Shown one piece after another: positions 16,233 through 25,150 of a stretch of 64,000 nt of DNA. Under the pieces are notes generated by a model. It was not told where the DNA came from, did not search any database, and saw nothing but the letters and a program-made list of their open reading frames with translations. The stretch is taken from positions 62,001-126,000 of the forward strand of contig NZ_QRDX01000007.1 in the NCBI RefSeq assembly GCF_003386195.1. Direction: 5' to 3'. This stretch comes from Seonamhaeicola aphaedonensis (GTDB lineage: Bacteria > Bacteroidota > Bacteroidia > Flavobacteriales > Flavobacteriaceae). Each line of letters begins with the position of its first letter. Position 1 is the first letter of the stretch. The position numbers and the translations under genes are program-made.

Positions 16233-16874
16233 CTAATTCTTATCCTCTAAAAGAGGTACAAACCTAAAATCGCCAAACTCGTGTTTTTCAAACTCCTTTG
16301 AACCTTTTCTAATAAAAAGTGTCATAGTTTGCACATCAACTCCAACAGGAATTACTAACCTGCCCCCCTCTTTTAATTGACCCAATAAAGGCTTGGGTAC
16401 AAATGGTGCTCCAGCGGTTACTATTATGCCATCAAAAGGGGCTTCTTCAGGTAAACCTTTATAGCCATCACCAAAAATTAACTTTTTGGCTCGGTAACCC
16501 AATTTTGGCAAGAACTTGCTAGTCTTTTTAAACAATTCTTGCTGGCGTTCTATACTGTAAACCTTTGCTCCCATTTCACATAAAACTGCACATTGGTAGC
16601 CACTGCCTGTTCCTATTTCCAATATTTTGTCACCCCTTTTTACTTGTAGCAATTCGGTTTGAAATGCCACTGTAAAAGGTTGTGAAATGGTTTGGTCTGC
16701 AGCAATTGGAAAAGCTTTATCTTGGTAGGCATGATCTAGAAAACTTGAATCCATAAATAAGTGTCTTGGTATGTTACCAATGGCCTTTAATACGCTTTCA
16801 TCTGTAATCCCTTTGGTTTTTATAACATTAACCAACTGCTGGCGTAGCCCTTTGTGTTTAAATGTGTCTTTCAA
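16233..16874 (-). CDS. pcm: Protein-L-isoaspartate O-methyltransferase
   Basis: The protein has 213 residues and transfers methyl from S-adenosylmethionine to isoaspartyl residues of damaged proteins. The family motifs are clear: TISQPFTVAFQTELL, the SAM-binding loop ILEIGTGSGYQCAVL, and GGRLVIPVG. The start is TTG at 16874 (KDTFKHKGLRQQL follows), which matches the usual N-terminus; the next in-frame Met would delete 40 residues. It converges with the SnoaL-like lipoprotein gene, with only three bases between the stop codons. Confidence 0.93.
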   Translation of the reverse strand: MKDTFKHKGLRQQLVNVIKTKGITDESVLKAIGNIPRHLFMDSSFLDHAYQDKAFPIAADQTISQPFTVAFQTELLQVKRGDKILEIGTGSGYQCAVLCEMGAKVYSIERQQELFKKTSKFLPKLGYRAKKLIFGDGYKGLPEEAPFDGIIVTAGAPFVPKPLLGQLKEGGRLVIPVGVDVQTMTLFIRKGSKEFEKHEFGDFRFVPLLEDKN

Positions 16875-17033
16875 TAGTTCGTGAAGTTTACAGGTCTAAA
16901 ATTAGTCAAACATTTTAAAGCTTAAAATAATTTATAAGAGAATTTAATTTAAGGAAATTTAAATATGATTCACAGCCTAAAATTTAGTTAGAAATCATTA
17001 AATTCATGTATTTTTGTTGAAAACCCTTTTATT

Positions 17034-17993
17034 ATGCTAAATGCTGGTGTTCTTGGTGCTGGCCACCTTGGAAAAATTCACTTAAGACTTCTCAATCAAT
17101 CCAATAAATACAATCTAATAGGTTTTTATGATGCCGATGAAGAAAACGGAAAACAAGTAGAGACTGAATTTGGTTATAAATTTTTCAATTCTATAGATGA
17201 CCTTATTGAGGCCGTTGATGTCATTGACATTGTAACACCAACATTATCACACTACGATTGTGCCAAAAAAGCTATCGCTAAAGGAAAACATATTTTTATT
17301 GAAAAACCCATCACTAATACTATAGAGGAAGCAGAACATATTAGAGAACTTTTAGCAGAAAATAATTTACGGGGGCAAGTAGGTCATGTAGAACGGTTTA
17401 ACCCAGCATTTTTAGCTGTTAAGGAGGATATCAAAAATCCAATGTTCATTGAAACACATCGCCTAGCAGAATTTAACCCAAGAGGTACCGATGTGCCTGT
17501 AGTTTTAGATTTAATGATTCATGACATTGATATTGTATTAAGCTTAGTAAAAGCTAAAGTAAAACATGTTTCTGCCAGTGGAGTTTCCGTCATTAGCGAT
17601 ACGCCAGACATTGCCAATGCTAGGTTAGAATTTGAAAATGGTTGTGTGGCTAATTTAACAGCAAGCAGAATATCACTCAAAAAAATGCGTAAGGCAAGAT
17701 TTTTTCAAAAAGACGCCTATATATCAGTAGATTTTTTAGCGAAGAAGTGTGAGGTAGTTAAAATGAAGGATGCTCCAGAAAATCCAGGTGATTTTGATAT
17801 GATTCTTCAAAATGCCGAAGGGGTTAAAAAACAAATCTATTTTGATAACCCTAGTATAGCAAGCAATAATGCCATACTAGATGAGTTGGAAACTTTTGCC
17901 GATGCCATTAATAACAATACAACTCCGGTTGTGACTCTCCATGATGGTACTGAAGCCCTAAGAGTGGCAAATCAAATTATAAATAGCTTTTAA
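17034..17993 (+). CDS. Gfo/Idh/MocA family oxidoreductase
   Basis: The protein has 319 residues. The N-terminal Rossmann domain starts GVLGAGHLGKIHLRLL, the EKPI motif is at about residue 96, and the second domain begins GQVGHVERFNPAF, with the catalytic-site helix VVLDLMIHDIDIVLSL. These NAD(P)-dependent enzymes oxidise or reduce sugar-like or polyol substrates; the substrate here is not evident. A TATTTTTG element at 17009-17016 gives a leader of about 11 bases. It is followed after one base by the hydroxyacyl-CoA dehydrogenase gene and forms a run with the next two genes. Confidence 0.92.
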   Translation: MLNAGVLGAGHLGKIHLRLLNQSNKYNLIGFYDADEENGKQVETEFGYKFFNSIDDLIEAVDVIDIVTPTLSHYDCAKKAIAKGKHIFIEKPITNTIEEAEHIRELLAENNLRGQVGHVERFNPAFLAVKEDIKNPMFIETHRLAEFNPRGTDVPVVLDLMIHDIDIVLSLVKAKVKHVSASGVSVISDTPDIANARLEFENGCVANLTASRISLKKMRKARFFQKDAYISVDFLAKKCEVVKMKDAPENPGDFDMILQNAEGVKKQIYFDNPSIASNNAILDELETFADAINNNTTPVVTLHDGTEALRVANQIINSF

Positions 17994-17994
17994 T

Positions 17995-18885
17995 ATGAAA
18001 CAGGTAGCTGTTATTGGTGCAGGTACCATGGGTAATGGAATTGCACACACCTTTGCACAGGCTGGTTTTAAAGTTCAGTTAATTGATATTAATGAAATTT
18101 TACTTAAAAATGGTCTTGATAACATTGCAAAGAATCTAGACCGAATGATTTCAAAAGAGAAAATTTTGGAAGTTGATAAATTGAATACGCTTGCAAATAT
18201 TAAACCCTTTACCGATTTAAAACTAGGTGTTACTAATGCTGATTTAGTTGTTGAGGCAGCCACAGAAAACAGCGATTTAAAACTGAATATTTTTAAACAA
18301 CTTGATGAATTTTGTTCAAACGAGGCTATACTTGCTACAAACACCTCCTCTATCTCAATAACACAAATTGCAGGGGTAACTTCAAGACCAGATAAAGTAA
18401 TTGGGATGCATTTTATGAATCCAGTTCCTATTATGCAACTGGTTGAAGTTATTCGCGGCTATAGTACAAGTAATCATGTTACCAATACTATTATGGAACT
18501 TTCTAAAACCTTAGGTAAAATTCCAGTTGAGGTCAATGATTATCCAGGGTTTGTTGCCAACCGTATTTTAATGCCCATGCTTAATGAATCTATAGAAACC
18601 TTATACAATGGTGTTGCTGGTGTTGAAGAAATTGATACGGTTATGAAACTTGGAATGGCTCACCCTATGGGGCCACTTCAATTAGCCGATTTCATAGGAT
18701 TAGATGTTTGCTTATCAATACTAAAAGTCATGTACGATGGCTTTAAAAACCCTAAATATGCACCTTGTCCATTGCTAATAAATATGGTACGCGCTGGAAA
18801 ATTAGGTGTTAAATCTGGTGAAGGCTTTTATGATTACTCTGAAAGCAAAAAAGCAGAAAAAGTGTCTTCACAATTTTTGAAATAA
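17995..18885 (+). CDS. 3-hydroxybutyryl-CoA dehydrogenase
   Basis: This 296-residue enzyme oxidises (or makes) 3-hydroxyacyl-CoA with NAD. The nucleotide-binding loop is GAGTMGNGIAHTFAQAG (8-24), the catalytic His lies in GMHFMNPVP, and the C-terminal helical domain has NDYPGFVANRILMPMLNE and GMAHPMGPLQLADFIGLD. It is the short single-domain-pair form (no fused enoyl-CoA hydratase), so the hbd/fadB2 type is the best label. Its stop shares one base with the start of the next gene. Confidence 0.94.
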   Translation: MKQVAVIGAGTMGNGIAHTFAQAGFKVQLIDINEILLKNGLDNIAKNLDRMISKEKILEVDKLNTLANIKPFTDLKLGVTNADLVVEAATENSDLKLNIFKQLDEFCSNEAILATNTSSISITQIAGVTSRPDKVIGMHFMNPVPIMQLVEVIRGYSTSNHVTNTIMELSKTLGKIPVEVNDYPGFVANRILMPMLNESIETLYNGVAGVEEIDTVMKLGMAHPMGPLQLADFIGLDVCLSILKVMYDGFKNPKYAPCPLLINMVRAGKLGVKSGEGFYDYSESKKAEKVSSQFLK

Positions 18886-19553
18886 TGTCGATAACAGATA
18901 ACCTACAGAATATAAAATCTTCTATCCCCAAACACGTAACTTTAGTGGCGGTTTCTAAAACCAAACCTGTGAGTGATATCATGGAAGCCTACAATACTGG
19001 TCACAAGATTTTTGGTGAAAACAAAATTCAGGACATGGTTGAAAAATATGAGGTTATGCCAAAAGATATTGAATGGCATATGATTGGTCATGTTCAGCGC
19101 AATAAGGTAAAATATATGGCCAGTTTTGTGAGTTTAATTCATGGGGTAGACAACTTTAAATTACTTCAAGAAATTAACAAACAAGCCTTGAAGCATGACA
19201 GAATTATAAATTGTTTGCTTCAAATAAAAATTGCTTCAGAAGACTCGAAATTTGGAATGCGCCCAAATGAAGCTTCAGAAATAATTCAATCTGAGAAATT
19301 TTCAGAATTAAAAAACATTAGGGTTGTCGGGCTTATGGGAATGGCAACTTTTACACAAGATAAGGAACAGGTTGTAAAAGAGTTTAATTTACTTAAGTCG
19401 ACCTTTGATAGTTTTAAAAAACTTGAAATATTCAACTTTAAACCAAAAACAATTAGTATGGGCATGAGTGGTGATTATAAACTAGCTATTGCATGTGGAA
19501 GCACTATGATAAGAGTTGGTAGCAGTATATTTGGAGTTCGAAATTACAACTAA
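18885..19553 (+). CDS. YggS family PLP-binding protein (PLP homeostasis)
   Basis: The protein has 222 residues and a single alanine-racemase-like barrel. The PLP lysine lies in TLVAVSKTKP, followed by GENKIQDMVEKYE and the phosphate-binding GMSGDYKLAIACGSTMIRVGSSIFG at the C-terminus. These proteins have no catalytic activity of their own but buffer pyridoxal phosphate. TAATG overlap with the preceding dehydrogenase gene indicates coupled translation. Confidence 0.95.
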   Translation: MSITDNLQNIKSSIPKHVTLVAVSKTKPVSDIMEAYNTGHKIFGENKIQDMVEKYEVMPKDIEWHMIGHVQRNKVKYMASFVSLIHGVDNFKLLQEINKQALKHDRIINCLLQIKIASEDSKFGMRPNEASEIIQSEKFSELKNIRVVGLMGMATFTQDKEQVVKEFNLLKSTFDSFKKLEIFNFKPKTISMGMSGDYKLAIACGSTMIRVGSSIFGVRNYN

Positions 19554-19583
19554 ACAAAGAACAACTAAACGAATCAACATTTT

Positions 19584-20945
19584 TTGTACGCAATACTAGA
19601 CATAGAAACTACTGGAGGTAGATACAATGAAGAGGGTATAACTGAAATTGCCATTTATAAATATGACGGTCATAAAGTGGTGGATCAGTTTATAAGCTTA
19701 GTTAATCCTGAACGAGATATTCAACCATTTGTAGTAAATCTTACAGGTATTAATAATAACATGTTACGTAGTGCCCCTAAGTTTTATGAGGTTGCTAAGC
19801 GTATTGTTGAGATTACAACAGACTGTATTATTGTAGCACATAACGCTCAATTTGATTATAGAATATTATGTACCGAGTTTAGGCGCGTTGGTTATGATTA
19901 CGAAAGAAAATCGCTATGTACTGTTGAATTATCTAAAAATCTTATTCCAGGTCAGCAATCCTATAGTTTAGGTAAATTGGTTAGATCTCTAGGAATTCCA
20001 GTTTCCGATAGGCATCGCGCATCTGGTGACGCTCTAGCCACTGTGAAGCTTTTTAAAATGCTTATAGATAAAGATTCTGAAAAAAGCATCATTCAAAATT
20101 CAGTACGAGCCAATCCAAAACACCAGTTAGAACCCAGACATATCGACATTATTAATGAACTACCATCAGTTACAGGCGTGTATTACATTCATAAAGCCGA
20201 TGGTGAAATCATCTATATTGGCAAGAGTAAAAATATTAAGAAACGTATCAACCAACACTTCACCAATACCAACCCCAAGTCAAAAAAAATACAATCACTG
20301 GTAAGCACGGTAACTTATGAAGAAACCGGAAGTGAACTGGTTGCGCTTTTAAAGGAAAGTGAGGAAATTAAACGACTCAAACCTATTTTCAATAGAGCCC
20401 TAAGAAGAACAATTTTCACTCATGCTTTATATAGTTTTATTGATGAACACAACTACATAAACCTAAAAATTGACATTGCTGATGGACGAAAAAAACCAAT
20501 AACCACATTTAGCAACAGACAAAGTGGTAAAAGTTTTATTTTAAATGCCATTGAAGAGTATCAATTATGCCAAAAACTGACTGGTTTATATAAAACTAAA
20601 ACCAGTTGTTTTAATTATGATATAAAAACCTGTGAAGGAGCGTGCATACAGAAAGAACCTCCAGAATTATATAATAAACGAGTAAACGCCCTTATTTCAA
20701 AAAACAGCTATTCTAATAAAAACATGGTCATTATTGATAAAGGACGAGATATTGATGAGCGCAGTACTATATTGATTGAAAATGGTATATTTGTAGGTAT
20801 AGGATTTTTCAACCTAAACTATCAGATAAATAATATAGATATTCTCAAGTCAATCATTACTCCTATGAGCAATAATAGAGATACACAACATATTATTCAA
20901 TCTTACCTAAGGAAAAACAAAAAAGTAAAACAAATCACATTGTAA
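19584..20945 (+). CDS. DnaQ-like exonuclease fused to a GIY-YIG nuclease domain
   Basis: The protein has 453 residues. Residues 1-165 form a DEDDh 3'-5' exonuclease: DIETTG (6-11), the middle HNAQFDYRIL and the late HRASGDALAT supply the acidic residues and His. From about 195 a UvrC-type GIY-YIG domain follows (TGVYYIHKADGEIIYIGKS, then KKRINQHF). The C-terminal part contains CFNYDIKTCEGAC, a cysteine pattern seen in UvrC/Cho-like proteins. The start is TTG at 19584, directly before the first catalytic strand. A role in repair, cutting and trimming damaged DNA, is likely. It overlaps the DUF3857 gene by one base (TAATG). Confidence 0.9.
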   Translation: MYAILDIETTGGRYNEEGITEIAIYKYDGHKVVDQFISLVNPERDIQPFVVNLTGINNNMLRSAPKFYEVAKRIVEITTDCIIVAHNAQFDYRILCTEFRRVGYDYERKSLCTVELSKNLIPGQQSYSLGKLVRSLGIPVSDRHRASGDALATVKLFKMLIDKDSEKSIIQNSVRANPKHQLEPRHIDIINELPSVTGVYYIHKADGEIIYIGKSKNIKKRINQHFTNTNPKSKKIQSLVSTVTYEETGSELVALLKESEEIKRLKPIFNRALRRTIFTHALYSFIDEHNYINLKIDIADGRKKPITTFSNRQSGKSFILNAIEEYQLCQKLTGLYKTKTSCFNYDIKTCEGACIQKEPPELYNKRVNALISKNSYSNKNMVIIDKGRDIDERSTILIENGIFVGIGFFNLNYQINNIDILKSIITPMSNNRDTQHIIQSYLRKNKKVKQITL

Positions 20946-22915
20946 TGAACTTTAAAAGAATTACTCATTGTTTGCTATTATTACCAACGCTCGTTGTTTT
21001 CTCTCAAACATCGTTTCATTCAGAATCTCACCAGGTTACCTTAGCAGATATAAAGACCAATACTTTTGAAAGAGATACTACAGCCAATGCGGTAATTATA
21101 TATGAACATGGCAAGAGTTGGGTGCATCCAGGTACTTATAAGTTAATGACTAATGAAATACGTAAGATTAAAATACTTAAAAAAGAAGGTTTTGGTCAAG
21201 CCACCGTTAAACTATTTTTGCATAAAAAAAGTGGAAACGATTATCAAAAAGTCGAAAATATAGTAGGTACCACCTATAATATGGTGGATGGTAACGTTGT
21301 AAAATCTAAACTAAATAAAGAAGACATCTTTGAAGAAGATTACAATGAAAATTATAACCTTGTTACATTCACATTACCTAACCTCAAAGAAGGCTCTGTG
21401 ATTTCTTATAGTTATACTTTAACAACTCCTCAATATCTCATGTGGAATTACAAAGGGTGGGATTTTCAACATAAAATACCTACACTTTATAGCGAGTACG
21501 AAACTAGTATACCCGGTAATTGGGAATACAATATAAAGCTAGTGGGAGGTAAAAAACTTGCGGTTAATACTGTAGATGTGAAAAATGATTGTTTGGAAAT
21601 ACCTGCAGTTGGTAAAGCCAATTGTTTGGAGAGTGTTTATGCCATGAAAGATATTCCAGCCTTTATTGAAGAGGATTATATGACTACAGAAGATAATTAT
21701 TTGGCAAGAGTGGAATATGAATTGAAGACTTTTAGAGGTTTTGACGGAATAGTTACCAACTATACCAAAGAATGGAGAGATGTTGATAAAGAATTAAAAA
21801 CAGATCCAAATATTGGGAAACAACTTTCTAAATCTATTAAATTAGAAGATATACTTCCTCTAAACTTAATAAATAGCATAAATTCAAAAGAAAATGCTAC
21901 TTTAATTTATGAACATATTCAACAAAACTACATATGGAACGAAAAATTAGAGATTTTCAAAAATGTGTCTGTCAAAGACCTGATAAAAGATAAATCTGGT
22001 AATGTGGGTTCTATAAACATTTTACTTCATAACACTTTAAATGAAAAAGGTTACAATGTTAAGCCGCTATTAATTTCAACAAGACAAAATGGGCATCCAA
22101 CAACAATATATCCTATAATTTCAGACTTTAATTATTTAGTAGTCCACCTAAGTATAGATGGTGAAACCTACCTACTTGATGCTACCGATAAATATTTAAG
22201 CTTTGATGAAATTCCGTTTAGATGCCTTAACCAATACGGAAGACTTTTAGATTTTAACTCTGGGAGCGACTGGTATGATATTGTACCAAAAAAATCAGAT
22301 GTTTTATATGAAGCCAAATTACATATTGATAACAATGGAGACATTGTTGGAGATATCGTTTCTAAAAGAACTGGTTACCATGCATACAACCATAGAAAAT
22401 CATATTTTAGTAATGCATCTGCATACATAGAAAATCTCCATAACAATGCGGCCTTCATCGATATATCTAATCACAATACTATTGAAAGCTCCCCTACCAC
22501 ACCCGTTTTTCAAGAACAATATCATGTAGAGTATCAGGGTGAAGAAACAGGTGATAATATTTATCTAAATCCGTTTTTTGTGAAGTTCTTTTCAGAAAAT
22601 CCGTTTAAACTACAAGAAAGAAGTTATCCTATTGACTTTGGATACCAAGACTCTTATTATTACACCCTTAAGCTTGATTTAGGTGGTCAATACGAAATTT
22701 TAGAAAAACCCAAACCATTAGTTACTAGTTTACCAAATAAAGCAGGAATGCTTTTCTATTCTTCTAGTACGTTTGACAATGAACTTTCCCTTACCTTTAG
22801 AATTGACTTTAAAGAAGCTGTTTATGCCCCAGAATACTACCCATACTTAAAAAAATTTATGAATAAAATAGTTGATGCTCAAAACAATTCACTTATTTTA
22901 TTGAAGAAAAAGTAA
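20945..22915 (+). CDS. DUF3857/transglutaminase-like exported protein
   Basis: The protein has 656 residues, with a signal peptide (about 1-20, ending VFSQ). An N-terminal DUF3857 domain (to about 210; GSVISYSYTLTTP is typical) is followed by a transglutaminase-like papain-fold region around 300-420 and a C-terminal beta domain. The usual Cys-His-Asp triad is not convincing: the position around residues 345-360 (SGNVGSINILLHNTL) has Ser/Asn rather than Cys, so it is probably non-enzymatic. Function unknown. Such proteins are abundant in Bacteroidota. Confidence 0.85.
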   Translation: MNFKRITHCLLLLPTLVVFSQTSFHSESHQVTLADIKTNTFERDTTANAVIIYEHGKSWVHPGTYKLMTNEIRKIKILKKEGFGQATVKLFLHKKSGNDYQKVENIVGTTYNMVDGNVVKSKLNKEDIFEEDYNENYNLVTFTLPNLKEGSVISYSYTLTTPQYLMWNYKGWDFQHKIPTLYSEYETSIPGNWEYNIKLVGGKKLAVNTVDVKNDCLEIPAVGKANCLESVYAMKDIPAFIEEDYMTTEDNYLARVEYELKTFRGFDGIVTNYTKEWRDVDKELKTDPNIGKQLSKSIKLEDILPLNLINSINSKENATLIYEHIQQNYIWNEKLEIFKNVSVKDLIKDKSGNVGSINILLHNTLNEKGYNVKPLLISTRQNGHPTTIYPIISDFNYLVVHLSIDGETYLLDATDKYLSFDEIPFRCLNQYGRLLDFNSGSDWYDIVPKKSDVLYEAKLHIDNNGDIVGDIVSKRTGYHAYNHRKSYFSNASAYIENLHNNAAFIDISNHNTIESSPTTPVFQEQYHVEYQGEETGDNIYLNPFFVKFFSENPFKLQERSYPIDFGYQDSYYYTLKLDLGGQYEILEKPKPLVTSLPNKAGMLFYSSSTFDNELSLTFRIDFKEAVYAPEYYPYLKKFMNKIVDAQNNSLILLKKK

Positions 22916-22934
22916 TCCATCTTTACTATTTTTG
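22901..22934 (+). promoter_or_regulatory. Candidate promoter of the ion channel gene
   Basis: TTG (22901-22903) and TATTTTTG (22927-22934) are 23 bases apart, at the upper limit of reported flavobacterial spacing. The -7 element ends 5 bases before the GTG start at 22940. Confidence 0.45.
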
Positions 22935-22939
22935 GGGTA

Positions 22940-23773
22940 GTGAGTAGGTATTCAAGAAATAAATGGCGTTTAAAACTTCAAAAAATAATTTATGAGGCAG
23001 ATACGCCTGCCGGTAAATTATTTGATGTTGTACTACTTATAACCATTTTAGCTAGTATTATCCTAGTCATGTTAGAAAGTGTGAATAGTATTGATCGAAA
23101 ATTTCATACATTTCTAAACATCTCTGAATGGGTCATAACTATTCTCTTTTCAATAGAATACATCTTAAGAATTATTACGGTAAGAAGGCCTTTAAAATAT
23201 GTATTTAGTTTTTATGGTGTTATAGATTTACTATCTACCATACCAAAATACATATCACTCATTGTTGGTGGTGTACACGCTTTAGCAGCCTTACGTGCTT
23301 TACGCTTACTGAGAGTTTTTAGAATTTTAAAATTAGCAAGGTACTTAGGTGCTTCAAATAATTTAATGAATGCCATTAAAGCTAGTAGAGCTAAAATTGC
23401 GGTTTTTTTGTTTGCAGTCATTATCATTTCCATCATACTGGGTACCATTATGTACTTGGTTGAAGGTGAAGCAAACGGCTTTACAAATATTCCAAGAAGT
23501 GTATATTGGTGTATTGTAACACTTACTACGGTTGGCTTTGGTGATATTGCCCCACAAACCCCGCTGGGACAACTTATAGCTTCACTTGTTATGATTCTAG
23601 GTTATGGCATTATTGCAGTCCCTACGGGTATAGTTTCTGCTGAATACACAGCTCAAAGCAAAAAGACAGAGACTTCAAACAATTCATTACAATCATGTTC
23701 TAATTGTCTTGCAGAAAACCACAACGATAAAGCTCAATATTGTCATCATTGTGGAGAACGTTTACACTCATAA
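22940..23773 (+). CDS. Voltage-gated-type potassium channel with C-terminal zinc ribbon
   Basis: The protein has 277 residues and six membrane segments. S4 carries regularly spaced arginines (LRALRLLRVFRILKLAR, about 118-134), and the selectivity filter TTVGFGD is at 196-202, so K+ is the expected ion. After S6 a short linker leads to a four-cysteine zinc ribbon (Cys253/256 and Cys268/271: CSNC and CHHCG-type knuckles). The start is GTG at 22940; MSRYSRNKW fits a cytosolic N-terminus. The stop codon is in the same frame as the following miaA gene. The ribbon may serve assembly or sensing. Confidence 0.92.
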   Translation: MSRYSRNKWRLKLQKIIYEADTPAGKLFDVVLLITILASIILVMLESVNSIDRKFHTFLNISEWVITILFSIEYILRIITVRRPLKYVFSFYGVIDLLSTIPKYISLIVGGVHALAALRALRLLRVFRILKLARYLGASNNLMNAIKASRAKIAVFLFAVIIISIILGTIMYLVEGEANGFTNIPRSVYWCIVTLTTVGFGDIAPQTPLGQLIASLVMILGYGIIAVPTGIVSAEYTAQSKKTETSNNSLQSCSNCLAENHNDKAQYCHHCGERLHS

Positions 23774-23815
23774 TTTCAATCTAAAATAAAAACTAAAACA
23801 AAATATTTAATTTCA

Positions 23816-24712
23816 GTGATTGGCCCCACAGCTATAGGAAAGACTAGCCTTAGCTTACAATTGGCACAACATTTTAAAACTGAAATAATTTCGGCAGATT
23901 CCCGTCAATTTTTTAAAGAAATGCACATTGGTACAGCGGCCCCATCCAAACAGGAATTAGCTGAAGCAAAACACCATTTTATTCACCATAAATCCATTCA
24001 TGATCAATACAGTGTTGGCTCTTTTGAAAGAGATGCTCTTCAAAAACTTGATAATCTCTTTAAAACACATGACATCATTATCATGGTTGGGGGTTCTGGT
24101 TTATATGTTGATACTGTTACCAAAGGTTTAGATCATTTTCCTGATATTGAACCCAATATAAGAGAAAATTTGAATAAACAATTCAAAGATGAAGGTTTAG
24201 AATCCTTGCAAAAGCAATTACAAGATTTAGATGAAACATCGTATAATTCCATAGCTATAGATAATCCACATAGAATTATTAGGGCTTTAGAGATTTGTAT
24301 TGGTACGGGTAAATCTTATTCTTCTTTTTTGAATAAAAACAAAACTCAAAGGAATTTTGAAACTATAACCGTTGGACTTACCGCCGAAAGAGAAACTATT
24401 TATAACCGTATCAACCAGCGTGTTGATATCATGATCAAGGAAGGTTTGCTTAAAGAGGTTGAAACCCTCATTCCCTATAAAAACCTAAATGCCTTAAATA
24501 CCGTAGGCTATAAAGAAATTTTTAAATATTTTGATGGTGAATGGACCTTAGATTTTGCCATTTCTGAAATCAAAAAAAATACCCGAAGGTTTGCAAAACG
24601 TCAACTTACTTGGTTTAACAAAAATGAAGATACTCTTTGGTTCGACTATAAAATCGATATAAATTCAATAATAAATACAATTAATAATAAAATAAACTAT
24701 GATAAAAGTTAA
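23816..24712 (+). CDS. miaA: tRNA dimethylallyltransferase
   Basis: The enzyme adds a dimethylallyl group to A37 of tRNAs that read UNN codons. The P-loop GPTAIGKT is at the N-terminus, ISADSRQ follows, and GGSGLYVDTV plus NPHRIIRALE are standard motifs; length from GTG is 298 residues. The GTG start at 23816 cuts off part of the first beta-strand. In-frame codons upstream (from 23786) read KTKTKYLIS before VIGPT, matching the usual family N-terminus, but the first codon there is ATA, so the true start may be a rare ATA. It overlaps ppnP by 14 bases. Confidence 0.93.
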   Translation: MIGPTAIGKTSLSLQLAQHFKTEIISADSRQFFKEMHIGTAAPSKQELAEAKHHFIHHKSIHDQYSVGSFERDALQKLDNLFKTHDIIIMVGGSGLYVDTVTKGLDHFPDIEPNIRENLNKQFKDEGLESLQKQLQDLDETSYNSIAIDNPHRIIRALEICIGTGKSYSSFLNKNKTQRNFETITVGLTAERETIYNRINQRVDIMIKEGLLKEVETLIPYKNLNALNTVGYKEIFKYFDGEWTLDFAISEIKKNTRRFAKRQLTWFNKNEDTLWFDYKIDINSIINTINNKINYDKS

Positions 24713-24977
24713 TGAATATTTTGAAGGCAACGTAAAATCTTTAGGTCTTAGTAATTCTCAAGGAAATTTTACGGTAGGGGTTTTGTTAAAAGGTACTTAT
24801 GAATTTAACACCTCCACCAAAGAATGGATGACGTTAACCTCTGGGAATTGGGAATTAGAACTTCCTGGGGAAGAAATAAAAACTTATGGTATTTGGCAAT
24901 CTTGTGAAATACCTTCAGGCATTTCTTTTAAAGTTAATGCACTAGAAGATTCCTCGTATTTATGTAGATATGAGTAA
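24699..24977 (+). CDS. ppnP: Pyrimidine/purine nucleoside phosphorylase
   Basis: This 92-residue cupin-fold protein of the PpnP (formerly DUF1255) family phosphorolyses several nucleosides. NEYFEGNVKSLGL, a central VGVLLKGTYEFNTSTKEWMTL and the C-terminal SYLCRYE are the family signature, and the length is normal. It overlaps the end of miaA by 14 bases in another frame, which suggests co-transcription and a link with RNA metabolism only by position. Confidence 0.92.
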   Translation: MIKVNEYFEGNVKSLGLSNSQGNFTVGVLLKGTYEFNTSTKEWMTLTSGNWELELPGEEIKTYGIWQSCEIPSGISFKVNALEDSSYLCRYE

Positions 24978-24995
24978 GACACAAAGCAGGTGTCT

Positions 24996-25071
24996 AATGA
25001 CCGAAGATAAATGACTAAAGTAAAAAAAATGCTTCTATTCTTAACACTTTGGTCTTCTGTCATCGGCCATT
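24996..25071. repeat. Imperfect long hairpin, probably a dispersed intergenic repeat
   Basis: Two 25-base arms, 24996-25020 and 25047-25071, match as an inverted repeat at 19 of 25 positions, with several mismatches compatible with G-U pairing. The loop is 26 bases. There is no T-run, so a plain terminator is unlikely. The alternating GACC/GAAGA pattern is like repeats seen between genes in flavobacterial genomes. Confidence 0.55.
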
Positions 25072-25150
25072 GACCAAAAAAAAGTAAATTTAAAGAAGCG
25101 GAATAATACTAATTAGTATACCTGACTTAATCAATATCGCGATAAGAGCC

